From positions 175,745-239,744 of the forward strand of contig CAVQBG010000017.1 of the NCBI GenBank assembly GCA_963710625.1: 64,000 nucleotides of DNA. Direction: 5' to 3'. A program made the position numbers and the translations under genes. Source of the DNA: Sva-07 sp963710625. Lineage in GTDB: Bacteria; Actinomycetota; Acidimicrobiia; Acidimicrobiales; Ilumatobacteraceae. Position 1 is the stretch's first letter; each line of letters opens with the position of its first letter. Below the pieces are notes generated by a model. That model did not search any database. It had not been told where the DNA came from and worked only from the letters and a program-made list of their open reading frames with translations. Below, in pieces: positions 50,316-59,770 of this stretch.

Positions 50316-50579
50316 GCATTCTTCTCCTGGTGAGTGGTCAGTGTCTCGACCACCGGTTGGCGGTCGTCGGCGATGAGGTGGACGTCGACGATGTCGAGGC
50401 CGAGGTCCCGTATCCGGTCGAGTACGCCGTGCAGTCCGGCTTGGTCGAGATCACCGGAGCGGACCACGGTGTGTCCGTCCGCCACGTCGACGTGACAGGG
50501 AGCGAACGCGGCGCATACCGTCGGGCCGGCCTCGCCGCGCAGCGTGATGTCGTAGGTAGCGATGACAGCACCCCCTCAT
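50312..50579 (-). CDS. Small soluble protein heading the cytochrome b operon (start region frameshifted)
   Basis: The frame VIATYDITLRGEAGPTVCAA, through GVLDRIRDLGLDIVDVHLIA, resembles a widespread small actinobacterial protein of unknown function. It has no ATG, GTG or TTG between its first conserved residue and the preceding in-frame stop. An ATG at 50579 would fit if one G is removed from the run of five at 50571-50575, giving ~88 residues. The stop overlaps the next start by ATGA. The operator at 50619 lies just upstream. Confidence 0.6.
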
Positions 50580-50618
50580 CTCGGCGATCATCCATGGCGA
50601 TGACTGTGGCCGAAGGGC

Positions 50619-50651
50619 GGGTGAGGGCGCATCACCCACCCCCCGGGTGAA
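50619..50651. promoter_or_regulatory. Operator-like repeat in the divergent centre
   Basis: GGGTGA-GGGCGCA-TCACCC (50619-50637) followed by CCCGGGTGAA (50642-50651). It repeats the site upstream of cydA with only a few changes, and lies 40 bases before the leftward operon and 60 bases before the LAL regulator start, so it could control both. Confidence 0.68.
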
Positions 50652-50711
50652 ATCCGCACGTTCGACGTCCCGATGGACGTCCCCGATGGACCTGTGCCAA
50701 CATCTGACCAC

Positions 50712-53358
50712 ATGGCCGACCGTTGGGCGCCGGACGATCGGCAGCGCATGCCGATCATCGCCGGGAAGTTCAGGCTCCCCGCCGAGCCGATCGATCTGAT
50801 CGCTCGTCCGCGGCTCGTCGAGCGGGTCAACGACAGCGCGCGGCCGATCGCGATCATCACCGGCGGTCCGTGCTCGGGCAAGAGCGTCCTCGCCGCCCAG
50901 TGTGCCACTGCCGTGGACGACGGCGTCTGCGTCTGGGTGCACCTCGACTCGACGGACGACCGTCCTGCTCGTTTCTGGCTCCTCCTGCACACCGCGCTCG
51001 ACCGCGCTGCTCCCGGCACGTTCGGCGACGTCGAACACGCCCTCCTGCGTGCCGGATCCGACCCTGCCGTGCTGGTCACCGAGCTGGTGGTCGCCGCGTC
51101 GACACTGAGCCGACCGCTCGTCGTCGTGCTCGACGACCTCCACACGATCACCGATCCAGCGATCTACGAGGGGATCGGGTTGCTGGGCGAGCACCTTCCG
51201 CCACAGATGCGGCTGGTGATCACGAGTCGGTGCGACCCGCAACTGCCGATCGCTCGTTGGTCGGTGCAGTCCCGAATCAGCCAGGTGCGCCAGTCGGACC
51301 TCGAGTTCACCCTCCAGGAGACGACCGCGCTGTTCCGCGAGTGCGGCGAGGACCGGGTCACACACGCAGAGCTCGAGGAGCTCTGCATCGGCACGGCGGG
51401 ATGGGTCGGGGCCCTTCGCTTGGCCATCTTGGCCATGCGCGACGATGACCCGGGATCGGTGGCCCGCACGTTCAACGGCCGAAGTCGGATGGTGGCGGAT
51501 CTCCTGATCAGCGAGGTTCTCGATCGGCAGCCTGCCGACGTGCGGGACTTCCTGCTGTGGACGTCGCTCGTGAGCGAGTTCGACGCCGACCTCGCGAATG
51601 CGCTCACCGGTCGCGACGACAGCGCCGCCCTGCTGGACTCGCTCGCTCACACCGTCGGTTTCATCGTCACCTGCACTGACGGGCGTCACTATCGGTACCA
51701 CCCGCTGCTCCGCGACGTGCTCGAGATCGAGTTCGACCGACGTTTCGCGTGCGACGCCACCGACCGACGGCGCAAGAGCTGCCGATGTTGCCGCTGCACG
51801 CGGCGCGACTGTCGATGCCGTGACGCTCCTGTTGGCGATCGGGGAGACCGAGCGAGCGTTTCAGTTGACGTTCTCGACCGCATTCGAGCACTGGGATCGA
51901 CGGGACGTCACCGCGATGGCTGCCTGGATCGAACTGTTCCCCAAGGAGTACGTCAGCCAATCGGTCTCGAGAATGCTGGACTATGCCGGAGCAGTCGGCC
52001 TCGCCGGGCGGCCCGACGAGGCGGTGATCTGGCTCGATCTCGCCACCTCGCGCATGAAGGGTCTCGACGAACCCTCGATCCGGGATCTCCGTCACGCTGA
52101 TGCCCTCCACGGCATCTCGTACGCCACCAATGCCCTCGTGTCCGACGACATCGAACCGGGTGAGCGAGCCCTCGACGCGATCGAGGGCGGCCTGGACCTC
52201 GGCACCACCGGAGTTCGCGTTCGGCCAGGCCTGGCCCGCGCCCACCTCCTGCTCGACCAACCCGAGTCCGCCCGCCTGGTGCTCGACCGGAGCGTCGCCA
52301 CCGACGACCTGACCGAGAGCCTGTTGGTGCCCGCGCTCCGTGCCCGCGTTGCGCTTCGAACCGGTGACCTGGACGAGGCGATGAGCCTCGCAAACGGAGC
52401 CCTCGCCGCGGCGAGAGCGCTCGGACGCTCAGGACATCTCGGAGTGCTCGATGCGCTGAGCGCGATCGCCGGTGTGCTGACCGAACGGAACCGGTTGAGC
52501 GAGGCATCCGAGGTGACCTCGCGGATGCGCAAGTTCTGGCCCGCCTATGTCCCTGGCGTCATCGCCCGCATCGACCAGGCCCGCGTGATGGCGGCGCAAG
52601 AAGGTCCCAGCGCCGGCCTGGCCGGGCTGAACGAGATCGGAGACCTGGTACCACAGTCCGGCCGGGCTCGCTTGCGGTTCGTCGTCGATGCGTTCGAGGC
52701 GCGATGGCGCATCGAGACCGGCGAGTACGACCGCGTCGCCGAGCTGATCGGCGTGATCGGCCCCGGCGTCGTCGGCACCCTCCTGACTGCCCGTCTCGAC
52801 GTGGCACTCGGACGACCCGACGCTGCGATTCGTCGTCTCGAGACCGCCGACCTCCGAACACGTCGAGATCGAATCACCGCCGAACTCCTTCTGGCCCGAG
52901 CGGGCTCGGCCGAGGGCCGCAACGACTGGCAGATACACATCGAACGCGCCGTCGCACTCGCCGCTCCACAGGGATTCCTTCGGATCTTCATCGATGAAGG
53001 TCCGGAGGTGACCCGAGCCGCCCGACGCGCGGCCGAGAAGCTCTGCACGTCGCAGGGTGCGGACCTCGCGGTGGCGCTCGGCGGCAGCCAGCCGAGTCCG
53101 TCGGTGGACCGGTCATCCGGTGTGACGCTCACCGAGCGCGAACGGGCCGTGCTCCGGCTGCTTCCGAGCCGGATGACGAACCGTGAGATCGGTCGGGAGT
53201 GCTTCATGTCGGTGAACACCGTGAAGACCCACCTCAAGAACATCTACATGAAACTCGGCGTCGACAGGCGCAACGACGCCATCGATCGCGCGCGGGCGCT
53301 GGGCTTGCTTCCAGACCACGCGAGCAGTGCCGCGGCGCGAAGCCAGCCGGTGTCCTGA
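50712..53358 (+). pseudogene. LAL-type (MalT-like) LuxR transcriptional regulator, one frameshift
   Basis: The N-terminal ~350 residues carry an ATPase of the STAND/MalT type with Walker A AIITGGPCSGKSVLAAQ and Walker B PLVVVLDDLHTI. The frame is lost near 51765-51775. The next frame continues with a TPR-like sensor region (RAADVAAARGATVDAVTLLL onward) and ends in a LuxR HTH (LTERERAVLRLLPSRMTN; MSVNTVKTHLKNIYMKLGV). Removing one base restores ~881 residues, the usual LAL length. LAL proteins are ATP- and ligand-dependent activators. Its position at the divergent centre makes it the likely regulator of both operons. Confidence 0.85.
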
Positions 53359-53516
53359 TGGCCAGCCTGCTCTTGCTCGGCGTCGCCGGTCTGCTCGCTG
53401 GCGGTGTGATCGGCGCCGCGAAGAACGGAGCACCACGGCGAACCAAGGTGCTGCTCGTCGTGTTGATGGTCGTGGCACTCGTCCTCGCAGTGCTCACCTT
53501 CGACGGCAACAACTGA
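53358..53516 (+). CDS. 52-residue two-span membrane protein
   Basis: MASLLLLGVAGLLAGGVIGA forms a first span, a basic loop (KNGAPRRTK) follows, and VLLVVLMVVALVLAVLTF is the second span. The ATG overlaps the LAL regulator stop (TGATG), so the two are translationally coupled. No family recognised. A membrane signal or anchoring partner for the regulator is possible but speculative. Confidence 0.65.
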   Translation: MASLLLLGVAGLLAGGVIGAAKNGAPRRTKVLLVVLMVVALVLAVLTFDGNN

Positions 53517-53573
53517 GCGACGATTCGGCATCGGGCCCGCGGCGGGAGCGGACGAACACCGATCCGAGCAGAA

Positions 53574-53607
53574 CTCACCCTGGGGTGGGTGAAGCGACCT
53601 CACCCAG
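53574..53607 (+). promoter_or_regulatory. Operator-like repeat upstream of the GMC oxidoreductase
   Basis: CTCACCC (53574-53580), then GTGGGTGA-AGCGACC-TCACCCAG (53585-53607). It is the reverse-complement arrangement of the sites at 43480 and 50619, that is, the same orientation relative to its own downstream gene at 53665. Confidence 0.68.
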
Positions 53608-53664
53608 CCTTCGCCGATGATCGGGCCGACCCGCCAATCGACGAGACCGAGGGATGGAACACTC

Positions 53665-55398
53665 ATGACTGACTTCGACTACGACGTGATCGTGATCGGA
53701 TCGGGCTTCGGCGGGAGCGTCGCAGCCCTCCGAGCAGTCGAGAAGGGCTACAAGGTCGCCGTCATGGAGTCCGGGAAGCGCTGGAACGACGAGGACATCC
53801 CCAACACCAGCTGGGATCTGCGCAAGTTCGTGTGGCAGCCCGAGGCCGAGATGTTCGGGATGCAGCGAATCGAATATCTCGACGACGTCCTCGTGCTGTG
53901 CGGCGCCGGCGTCGGTGGCGGCTCGCACGTCTACGGCAACACGCTGTACGTGCCGCCGAAGGTGTTCTTCGACGCTCCGGAGTGGGCGAGCATCACCGAC
54001 TGGGCCGACGAACTCGCACCCTTCATCGATCAGGCCAACCGGATGCTCGGCGTGGTCCGGGTCCCGTACATGCCCAACGACATCGACCGGAACATGCAGC
54101 GCGTCGCCATCGAGATGGGCCACGGTGAGAGCTTCAACCGTGCACCCGTCGGCGTCTACTTCGGCACGCCGGACATGGAGGTCGACGATCCGTACTTCGG
54201 CGGGGAAGGCCCGCGGCGCAAGGGATGCATCAGTTGCGGCCACTGCATGATCGGCTGCGGCCAGAACGCCAAGAACAAGCTGACGACCAACTACCTGTAC
54301 CTCGCGGAGAAACACGGCGCCACCGTCCACGAACTGCACGAAGTCCACGAGCTCACCCCGCTCGACGGCGGTGGGTTCGAGGTGAAGGCCCGGCATCCGG
54401 GCTGGGCACAGCGCGCGGCCCACCTGCACCATCATCGCTACACGGCTGCGCAGGTGATCGTGTCGGCCCACGCCTACGGCTCCGCGAAGTTGCTGCATCA
54501 CATGAAGCACGAGGGCATCCTTCCGGGCTTGTCGGATCAACTGGGTCAGCGGGCGCGGACCAACTCCGAACAGCTCCTGGCTGTGACCCGGACCCATGGC
54601 GAGTGGAAACGCGACCCCGAGCGCCTTCACATCACACCGGGATCGGTGGCGATCACCTCGGGCGTCTGGCCGGACCCACAGACCAGCATCGAACCGGTCT
54701 TCTACGGCGTCGGGTCCGATGCGATGGGCCTGCTGCTCACCTACCACCAGCACGGCGAGCAGAAGCATGCGACCGAGGGATGGCTGAAGGAGCTGGTCGA
54801 GCATCCCGGCAACCTGTTCGGCGACGCGGACGTGCGCCACTGGTCCGAGCGAATGGCGGTCATGCTCGCCATGCAGACCACCGACACCTCGATCGAGGTG
54901 TACTGGAAGGACGGCATGCTCCGCAGCCGCCAGGGAGCGGGTACGCCTCCGTCGGTCCACATCCCCGTCGTCGAGGAGTTCACCGATCGGCTGGCGAAAC
55001 GGCTGCAGTCGGGCGAGGAGGCCCTTGCGTTCGAGGTGCTCAACCGGACGGCGTCGGCACACTTCATCGGGGGCATCTCGATCGGTGACACCGCCGAGCA
55101 CGGTGCCGTCGACCCGTATCAGCGAGCGTTCGGTCATCCGGGCCTGCACGTGATGGATGGCAGCGTCATGGCCGCCAATCCGGGCGTGAACCCGTCGCTG
55201 CTGATCACTGCACTCGCCGAGCGGGCCATGGCCCTCTGGCCGAACAAGGGCGACGCGGACTCCCGTCCGCCGCTCGGGTCGGGCTACGACCGAGTGGCGC
55301 CGATCATGCCACACAAGCCGATCGTGCCCGCCGGGGCGCCGGGCGAGCTTCGCCTCGACGCGAAGGCCAGCGACATCATTCCCGAGTACCCGTACTAG
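53665..55398 (+). CDS. GMC-family FAD oxidoreductase (cholesterol oxidase-like subgroup)
   Basis: A 577-residue flavoprotein. VIVIGSGFGGSVAALRAVEK binds FAD; LVLCGAGVGGGSHVYGNTLY is the GMC signature. GCISCGHCMIGCGQNAKN adds a Cys-rich segment seen in the ChoD-like subgroup. The C-terminal IGGISIGDTAEHGAVDPYQR and GLHVMDGSVMAANPGVNPSL hold the catalytic region. Members oxidise alcohols or sterols. With the alkylsulfatase and ALDH of the facing operon it could oxidise released fatty alcohols. The ATG at 53665 begins MTDFDYDVIV. Confidence 0.88.
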   Translation: MTDFDYDVIVIGSGFGGSVAALRAVEKGYKVAVMESGKRWNDEDIPNTSWDLRKFVWQPEAEMFGMQRIEYLDDVLVLCGAGVGGGSHVYGNTLYVPPKVFFDAPEWASITDWADELAPFIDQANRMLGVVRVPYMPNDIDRNMQRVAIEMGHGESFNRAPVGVYFGTPDMEVDDPYFGGEGPRRKGCISCGHCMIGCGQNAKNKLTTNYLYLAEKHGATVHELHEVHELTPLDGGGFEVKARHPGWAQRAAHLHHHRYTAAQVIVSAHAYGSAKLLHHMKHEGILPGLSDQLGQRARTNSEQLLAVTRTHGEWKRDPERLHITPGSVAITSGVWPDPQTSIEPVFYGVGSDAMGLLLTYHQHGEQKHATEGWLKELVEHPGNLFGDADVRHWSERMAVMLAMQTTDTSIEVYWKDGMLRSRQGAGTPPSVHIPVVEEFTDRLAKRLQSGEEALAFEVLNRTASAHFIGGISIGDTAEHGAVDPYQRAFGHPGLHVMDGSVMAANPGVNPSLLITALAERAMALWPNKGDADSRPPLGSGYDRVAPIMPHKPIVPAGAPGELRLDAKASDIIPEYPY

Positions 55399-55427
55399 TC
55401 GATCCCGAACGACCCAGGAGCCACGAC

Positions 55428-55748
55428 ATGACCGACAACGCCTTCAGAACACTCGGACCCGGCGCCGAACTCCCCAACGACTTCGTCGTCCCGTACTATC
55501 TCGAGGACCGCAAGCACCGCGTCGCAGTTGCCAGAGTCGACGACGAGTTGTACGCCTTCGACGACCTGTGCCCCCATGCGCAGTGCCCGCTGTCCGCAGG
55601 CTTGCTCACCGGTACGACGATCATGTGTCAGTGCCACGCCTCACGCTTCGACGTGACCACCGGCGCTGTCATCAACGGACCCGCCACCGAGCCGCTCGGC
55701 ACCTACCCGGTTCGCGAAGTCGAAGGGGACATTCAGGTCGAGATCTGA
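55428..55748 (+). CDS. Rieske-type [2Fe-2S] ferredoxin
   Basis: A 106-residue protein with the Rieske motifs CPHAQCPLSAG (C-x-H) and CQCHASRFDVTTG (C-x-x-H). There is no signal peptide or anchor, so it is a soluble, cytoplasmic ferredoxin of the NirD/BphF type rather than a bc1 subunit. It begins 29 bases after the GMC gene with AGGAG upstream and is probably the electron acceptor of that flavoprotein. Confidence 0.9.
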   Translation: MTDNAFRTLGPGAELPNDFVVPYYLEDRKHRVAVARVDDELYAFDDLCPHAQCPLSAGLLTGTTIMCQCHASRFDVTTGAVINGPATEPLGTYPVREVEGDIQVEI

Positions 55749-55796
55749 CCATGACGGACGGCTCCAGAAGCGCGAGGCGGACAGCCGTGGCATCGG

Positions 55797-56456
55797 ATGC
55801 GTCCTGGGGTGGCGGTGCTGCTGTTGCTGACCGCGGTTGCCGGGAGTCTCGACGCCGTCGCCTTCGTCGATCTCGGGGGCGTGTTCGTGTGCAACCAGAC
55901 CGGCAACATCCTGCTTGCTCGGGATCAGCATCGCGGAGGGCGGGCATCGGACTCGGTCCCCGGCACGATCTCGCTGACCGCGTTCGTTCTCGCCGCCGGC
56001 CTTGCGGGACGGCTGCTCCCACCGGTCAGACGTGGTGCTCGTTGGCCGACCCGGACGGCAACGGCCATCGCCGTCGAGGTCGTGGCGATCGCTGCGTCCG
56101 CAGCCCTCTGGTTGGCTGGAGCGAGCAACGCTGTCGTGATCGCGCCGATTGCGGCCGCGATGGGTGTGCAGACGACGCTCGCCGGGCGAGTCGCACTCGA
56201 GCACTTGACGAGCGGCTTCCTCACGGGCACGCTCTCGAGTGCGGCCATGAGGTCGCCGCTGGGTGACCATTCGAATCCATGGTGGTGGTACGCACTCGCT
56301 CCGCTGCTCGTCCTGATCGTCGCGGCCGGTGCGGTTTCCATGGTTGCTGTCGAGTCGGTGTCGTGGGCACTGGGGATCGCTGCAGCGCTTGCCCTCGGCG
56401 CGTGGATGGTCAGTTGGTTTGCGACCGATGCCGGACGACGATCGGCGAGGACCTGA
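55797..56456 (+). CDS. DUF1275 (YoaK-type) membrane protein, with a possible local frame error
   Basis: A 219-residue protein with six likely spans. VLLLLTAVAGSLDAVAFVDL, FVCNQTGNILLA and LTAFVLAAGLAGRLLPPVRR match the DUF1275 family. Between about 55915 and 55955 the sequence is charged where a span is expected. The alternative frame there reads LGISIAEGGHRTR, a better fit, so two compensating single-base indels are likely. Function of the family is unknown. It follows the Rieske gene by 48 bases. Confidence 0.75.
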   Translation: MRPGVAVLLLLTAVAGSLDAVAFVDLGGVFVCNQTGNILLARDQHRGGRASDSVPGTISLTAFVLAAGLAGRLLPPVRRGARWPTRTATAIAVEVVAIAASAALWLAGASNAVVIAPIAAAMGVQTTLAGRVALEHLTSGFLTGTLSSAAMRSPLGDHSNPWWWYALAPLLVLIVAAGAVSMVAVESVSWALGIAAALALGAWMVSWFATDAGRRSART

Positions 56457-56605
56457 CGTGAGGCATCGCCACGGCACCCAGCACGCTGCCTCCAGCCCAC
56501 AGCCGCGCAGCGGGCGCGCAGATCGTCTGCTTCGGGCGATGAGTCACCAGTACTGCTGCGGTTGAATGAAACAGAACTCTTCCCGATGAAGCCCTCTGAG
56601 AGGCC

Positions 56606-59600
56606 ATGATGCCCCGTCGTCAACCGTTCAGCCCCCGCCTTGCGTCGAGCCACACCCGGCTGCGAGGCGCGGAGGTCCACCATTCGGTGTGCCCGTACTG
56701 CGCGATCGGGTGCAGCCAGCTGGCCTACACGAAGGGCGGCGAGATCGTCGACATCGAGGGCGACCCCCGCAGCCCGGTCAACGAGGGTCGGCTCTGTCCC
56801 AAGGGCGCCAACACGCTGCAGCTCGTCGCCAACCCGCACCGCATCACGACGCTCAAGTACCGGGCACCGAACAGCGACCACTGGGAGGACAAGCCGATCG
56901 AGTGGGCGCTCGAGCGGATCGCCCAGCTCGTCAAGGAGACCCGCGACGAGGGACTGATCGAAGAGGACGATGCGGGCCTCACCGTCAACCACGTCAAGAA
57001 CATGGCGATGATCGGCGGGTCGGCGGCCGACAACGAAGAGGTCTATCTCGCCTCGAAGCTGCTCAAGGGCGGCCTCGGTCTGCTCGGCGTGGAGAACCAA
57101 GCACGGATTTGACACTCGTCGACGGTGGCCGGTCTGGCCCCCACCTTCGGCTTCGGGGCCGCCAGCAACCCGCCCCGCGACATGGTCAACAGCGATTGCG
57201 TGCTGATCATGGGATCGAACATGGCCGAGTCACACCCGGTCGGATTCCACTGGCCGGTCGAGGCACAACGCAACGGCGCAACGATCATCCACATCGACCC
57301 CCGATACACCCGCACCTCGGCGGTCGCCGACGTCCACCTCGCGATCCGCCCAGGTACCGACCTCGCCTTCCTGCTCGGGATGATCCGTTACGTGCTGCAC
57401 GAGGAGCGCTGGTTCGAGGAGTACGTCGCGCACTACACCAACGCAGCCACGCTGATCTCCGACGACTACGACTTCGACGAGGAGTCCGGGTTGTTCGTCG
57501 GCTTCGACGAGGACACCCACAGCTACCGGCTCGCCCCCCACGCCTGGGACTACCAGATGGAACCGGGCCCCGACGGCGCCCCCGGCCTGCCGCGCACCGA
57601 CCCGACGATGACCGACCCGCGCTGCGTGCTGCAGATCCTGCGTCGCCACGTCGACCGTTACACCCCCGAGGCGGTCGCCGCCGTCTGCGGGTGCCGGCCG
57701 GCCGACGTGGTCAAGATCGCCGAACTGCTCTGCCGCAACTCGGGACGCGAGCACACGACGAACCTCGCGTTCGCGCTCGGTTTCACGCAACACAGCACCG
57801 GCCCGCAGACGGTCCGCGCCGCGGCGATCCTGCAGTTGCTGCTCGGCAACATCGGGCGTCCCGGCGGGGGCATCACCGCCCTGCGCGGCCACGCCAACGT
57901 GCAGGGCGCCACCGACATCTCGCTGCTCTACAACACACTCCCCAACTATCTGCCGATGCCTCGGGCCGTCGAGGGCCAGGCGACGCTCGACGAGTACCTC
58001 GCCAACGGCCGCTTCCACGGTGCTCGCCGCGGCGACGTCGACGACGGCATGTGGAAGCTCGACACCGAGCAGGGCCCGTTCGCCGACGGGTTCGGCCACT
58101 TCATGGTCAGCCTCCTGCGGGCCTGGTACGGCGACAGCGCCACGCCCGACAACGGCTTCGGGTACCCCTGGCTGCCGAAGATCGACGAGGACATGTCCGA
58201 CATGTCGATCTTCCGCAAGATGGACGAGGGGTCGATCGAGGGGCTGTTCCTGTTCGGCCAGAACGTCGCCGTGTCCGGGCCGAACTCGAAGATGCGCCGC
58301 CGGGCGCTGCGCAAGCTCCGCTGGCTCGTCGTGATGGACCTCTTCGAGACCGAGAGCGCGAGTGTCTGGTACGCCGACCCGTCGGGTCCACCTTCGGTCG
58401 AGGTCGGCACCGAGGTGTTCCTGCTGCCGGTCGCCGCGTCGACCGAGAAGTCGGGGAGCGCCACGAACACCGAACGGCTGGTGCAGTGGCACGATCGGAT
58501 CGTCGAGCCGCCGGGCGACTGTCGGAGCGATCTGTGGTGGTGGTTCCACCTCGGCCGGAGACTCCAGGAGCTCTATGCGGACTCGACGCGTCCCGGCGAC
58601 GCCCCGATCCAGCACCTCGACTGGGACTACTGCGCCGACGGCGAGGACGAACCCGACCCGCTGCGGGTGCTGCGCGAGATCAACGGCTACCGCGTCGCGA
58701 CGGGCGAGCACCTGACGGGCCCTGGAGAGATGGCCGGCGACGGCTCGACCGCGTGTGGCAGCCGGCTCTACTGCGGGATCTTCCCTGCGCCGGACACCAA
58801 CCTCAGCGCACGACTCGACGGCACGGTGAACGAGGCCGGCGTGTTCCCCGACTGGGGCTGGGCCTGGCCCGGCAACATCCGCATCCTCTACAACCGGGCC
58901 TCGGCCGATCCGGCCGGCCGCCCGTGGTCGGAGCGCAAGGCACTGGTCTGGTGGGACGAGGCCGCCGGCCGCTGGACCGGCCACGACGTGCCGCAGTTCC
59001 CCGCCACACTCGCGCCGACGTCGCGACCCGACCCCGGCGCACGGGGCAACGACTCGATCCCCGGTGACGGACCGTTCGTGGTGCACCCGGACGGCACCGC
59101 CTGGTTGTTCACCCCGTTCGGGATGGCCGACGGGCCGCTCCCCGTCTACTACGAACCGTTCGAGACGCCGGTGGCGGTGTCGATGCATACGCAGACGATC
59201 GACCCGTTGACGAAGACCGTCGACTCGCCCGACAACCCGTACGGCGGGGTGCGCAGCAACCGACCCGACGCGTTCCCGCACGTCGCGACCTCGTACCACC
59301 TCACCGAACACTTCATGAGCACGCGCTACGACAGTTGGCTCACCGAACTGCAACCGGCGATGTTCGTCGAGATCGACCACGAGCTCGCCGCTGCGCACGG
59401 CATCGTCGACGGCGGCTGGGTGGTCGTGTCGTCACCGCGCAGCGAGATCGAGGCGCGGGCGCTCGTCACCGACCGGATCCAGCCGATGCTGGTGCACGGA
59501 CGGGTCGTCCACACGGTCGGCATCGTCAGCCAGTTCGGCTACCAGGGCGAGGCGGTCGGTGCGTCGGCCAACGACCTCACCGCGATGCTGCTGTCGGCCG

Positions 59601-59770
59601 ACGCCGACATCCACGGCGCCAAGTCGTTCGTCTGCGCGCTGCGGGCGGGACGACTCGAGGGTGCGGGAGCTGCGACTCCGGCGGCGATCGAGACCGAACC
59701 AGAGCTCGCCTTCCCGATCGCCGACACCGAGTGGGCGGCACAGCCGTACGGTTGGCAGGAGAAGACATGA
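56606..59770 (+). CDS. Formate dehydrogenase catalytic subunit, selenocysteine-containing
   Basis: One 1054-residue frame is interrupted by a UGA at 57110-57112 (codon 169), in the place of the catalytic Cys/Sec: ENQARI-U-HSSTVAGLAPT. N-terminal VCPYCAIGCSQLAYTKGGE and GRLCPKGANTLQL bind a [4Fe-4S] cluster; VLIMGSNMAESHPVGF and FALGFTQHSTGPQTVRAAA are molybdopterin-binding segments. The C-terminal ~140 residues form the MGD-binding cap. A SECIS-like hairpin follows the UGA. No Tat signal is seen, so the enzyme should be cytoplasmic. It overlaps fdhB by ATGA. Tools unaware of Sec would report two ORFs. Confidence 0.92.
57110..57145 (+). promoter_or_regulatory. UGA selenocysteine codon with bacterial SECIS-like hairpin
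   Basis: Eighteen bases after the UGA, GGTGGCC (57124-57130) and GGCCCCCACC (57136-57145) form a stem with bulge around the apical loop GGTCT. The 18-base distance and the GGUCU loop are those of the E. coli fdhF SECIS as remembered from the literature. SelB would bind here to decode UGA. Confidence 0.82.

Noticed and set aside
53575..55314. 579-codon minus-strand frame opposite the GMC oxidoreductase
   Set aside because: The plus strand shows complete FAD and GMC signatures. The minus frame also runs through the operator region.
57110..57112. UGA in the formate dehydrogenase gene considered as a nonsense mutation or frameshift
   Set aside because: Both halves are in the same frame, the UGA is exactly at the Sec/Cys position, and a SECIS-like hairpin follows at the right distance.
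57230..59398. 722-codon minus-strand frame inside the formate dehydrogenase gene
   Set aside because: It is the mirror of a strongly conserved molybdopterin enzyme and lacks motifs.
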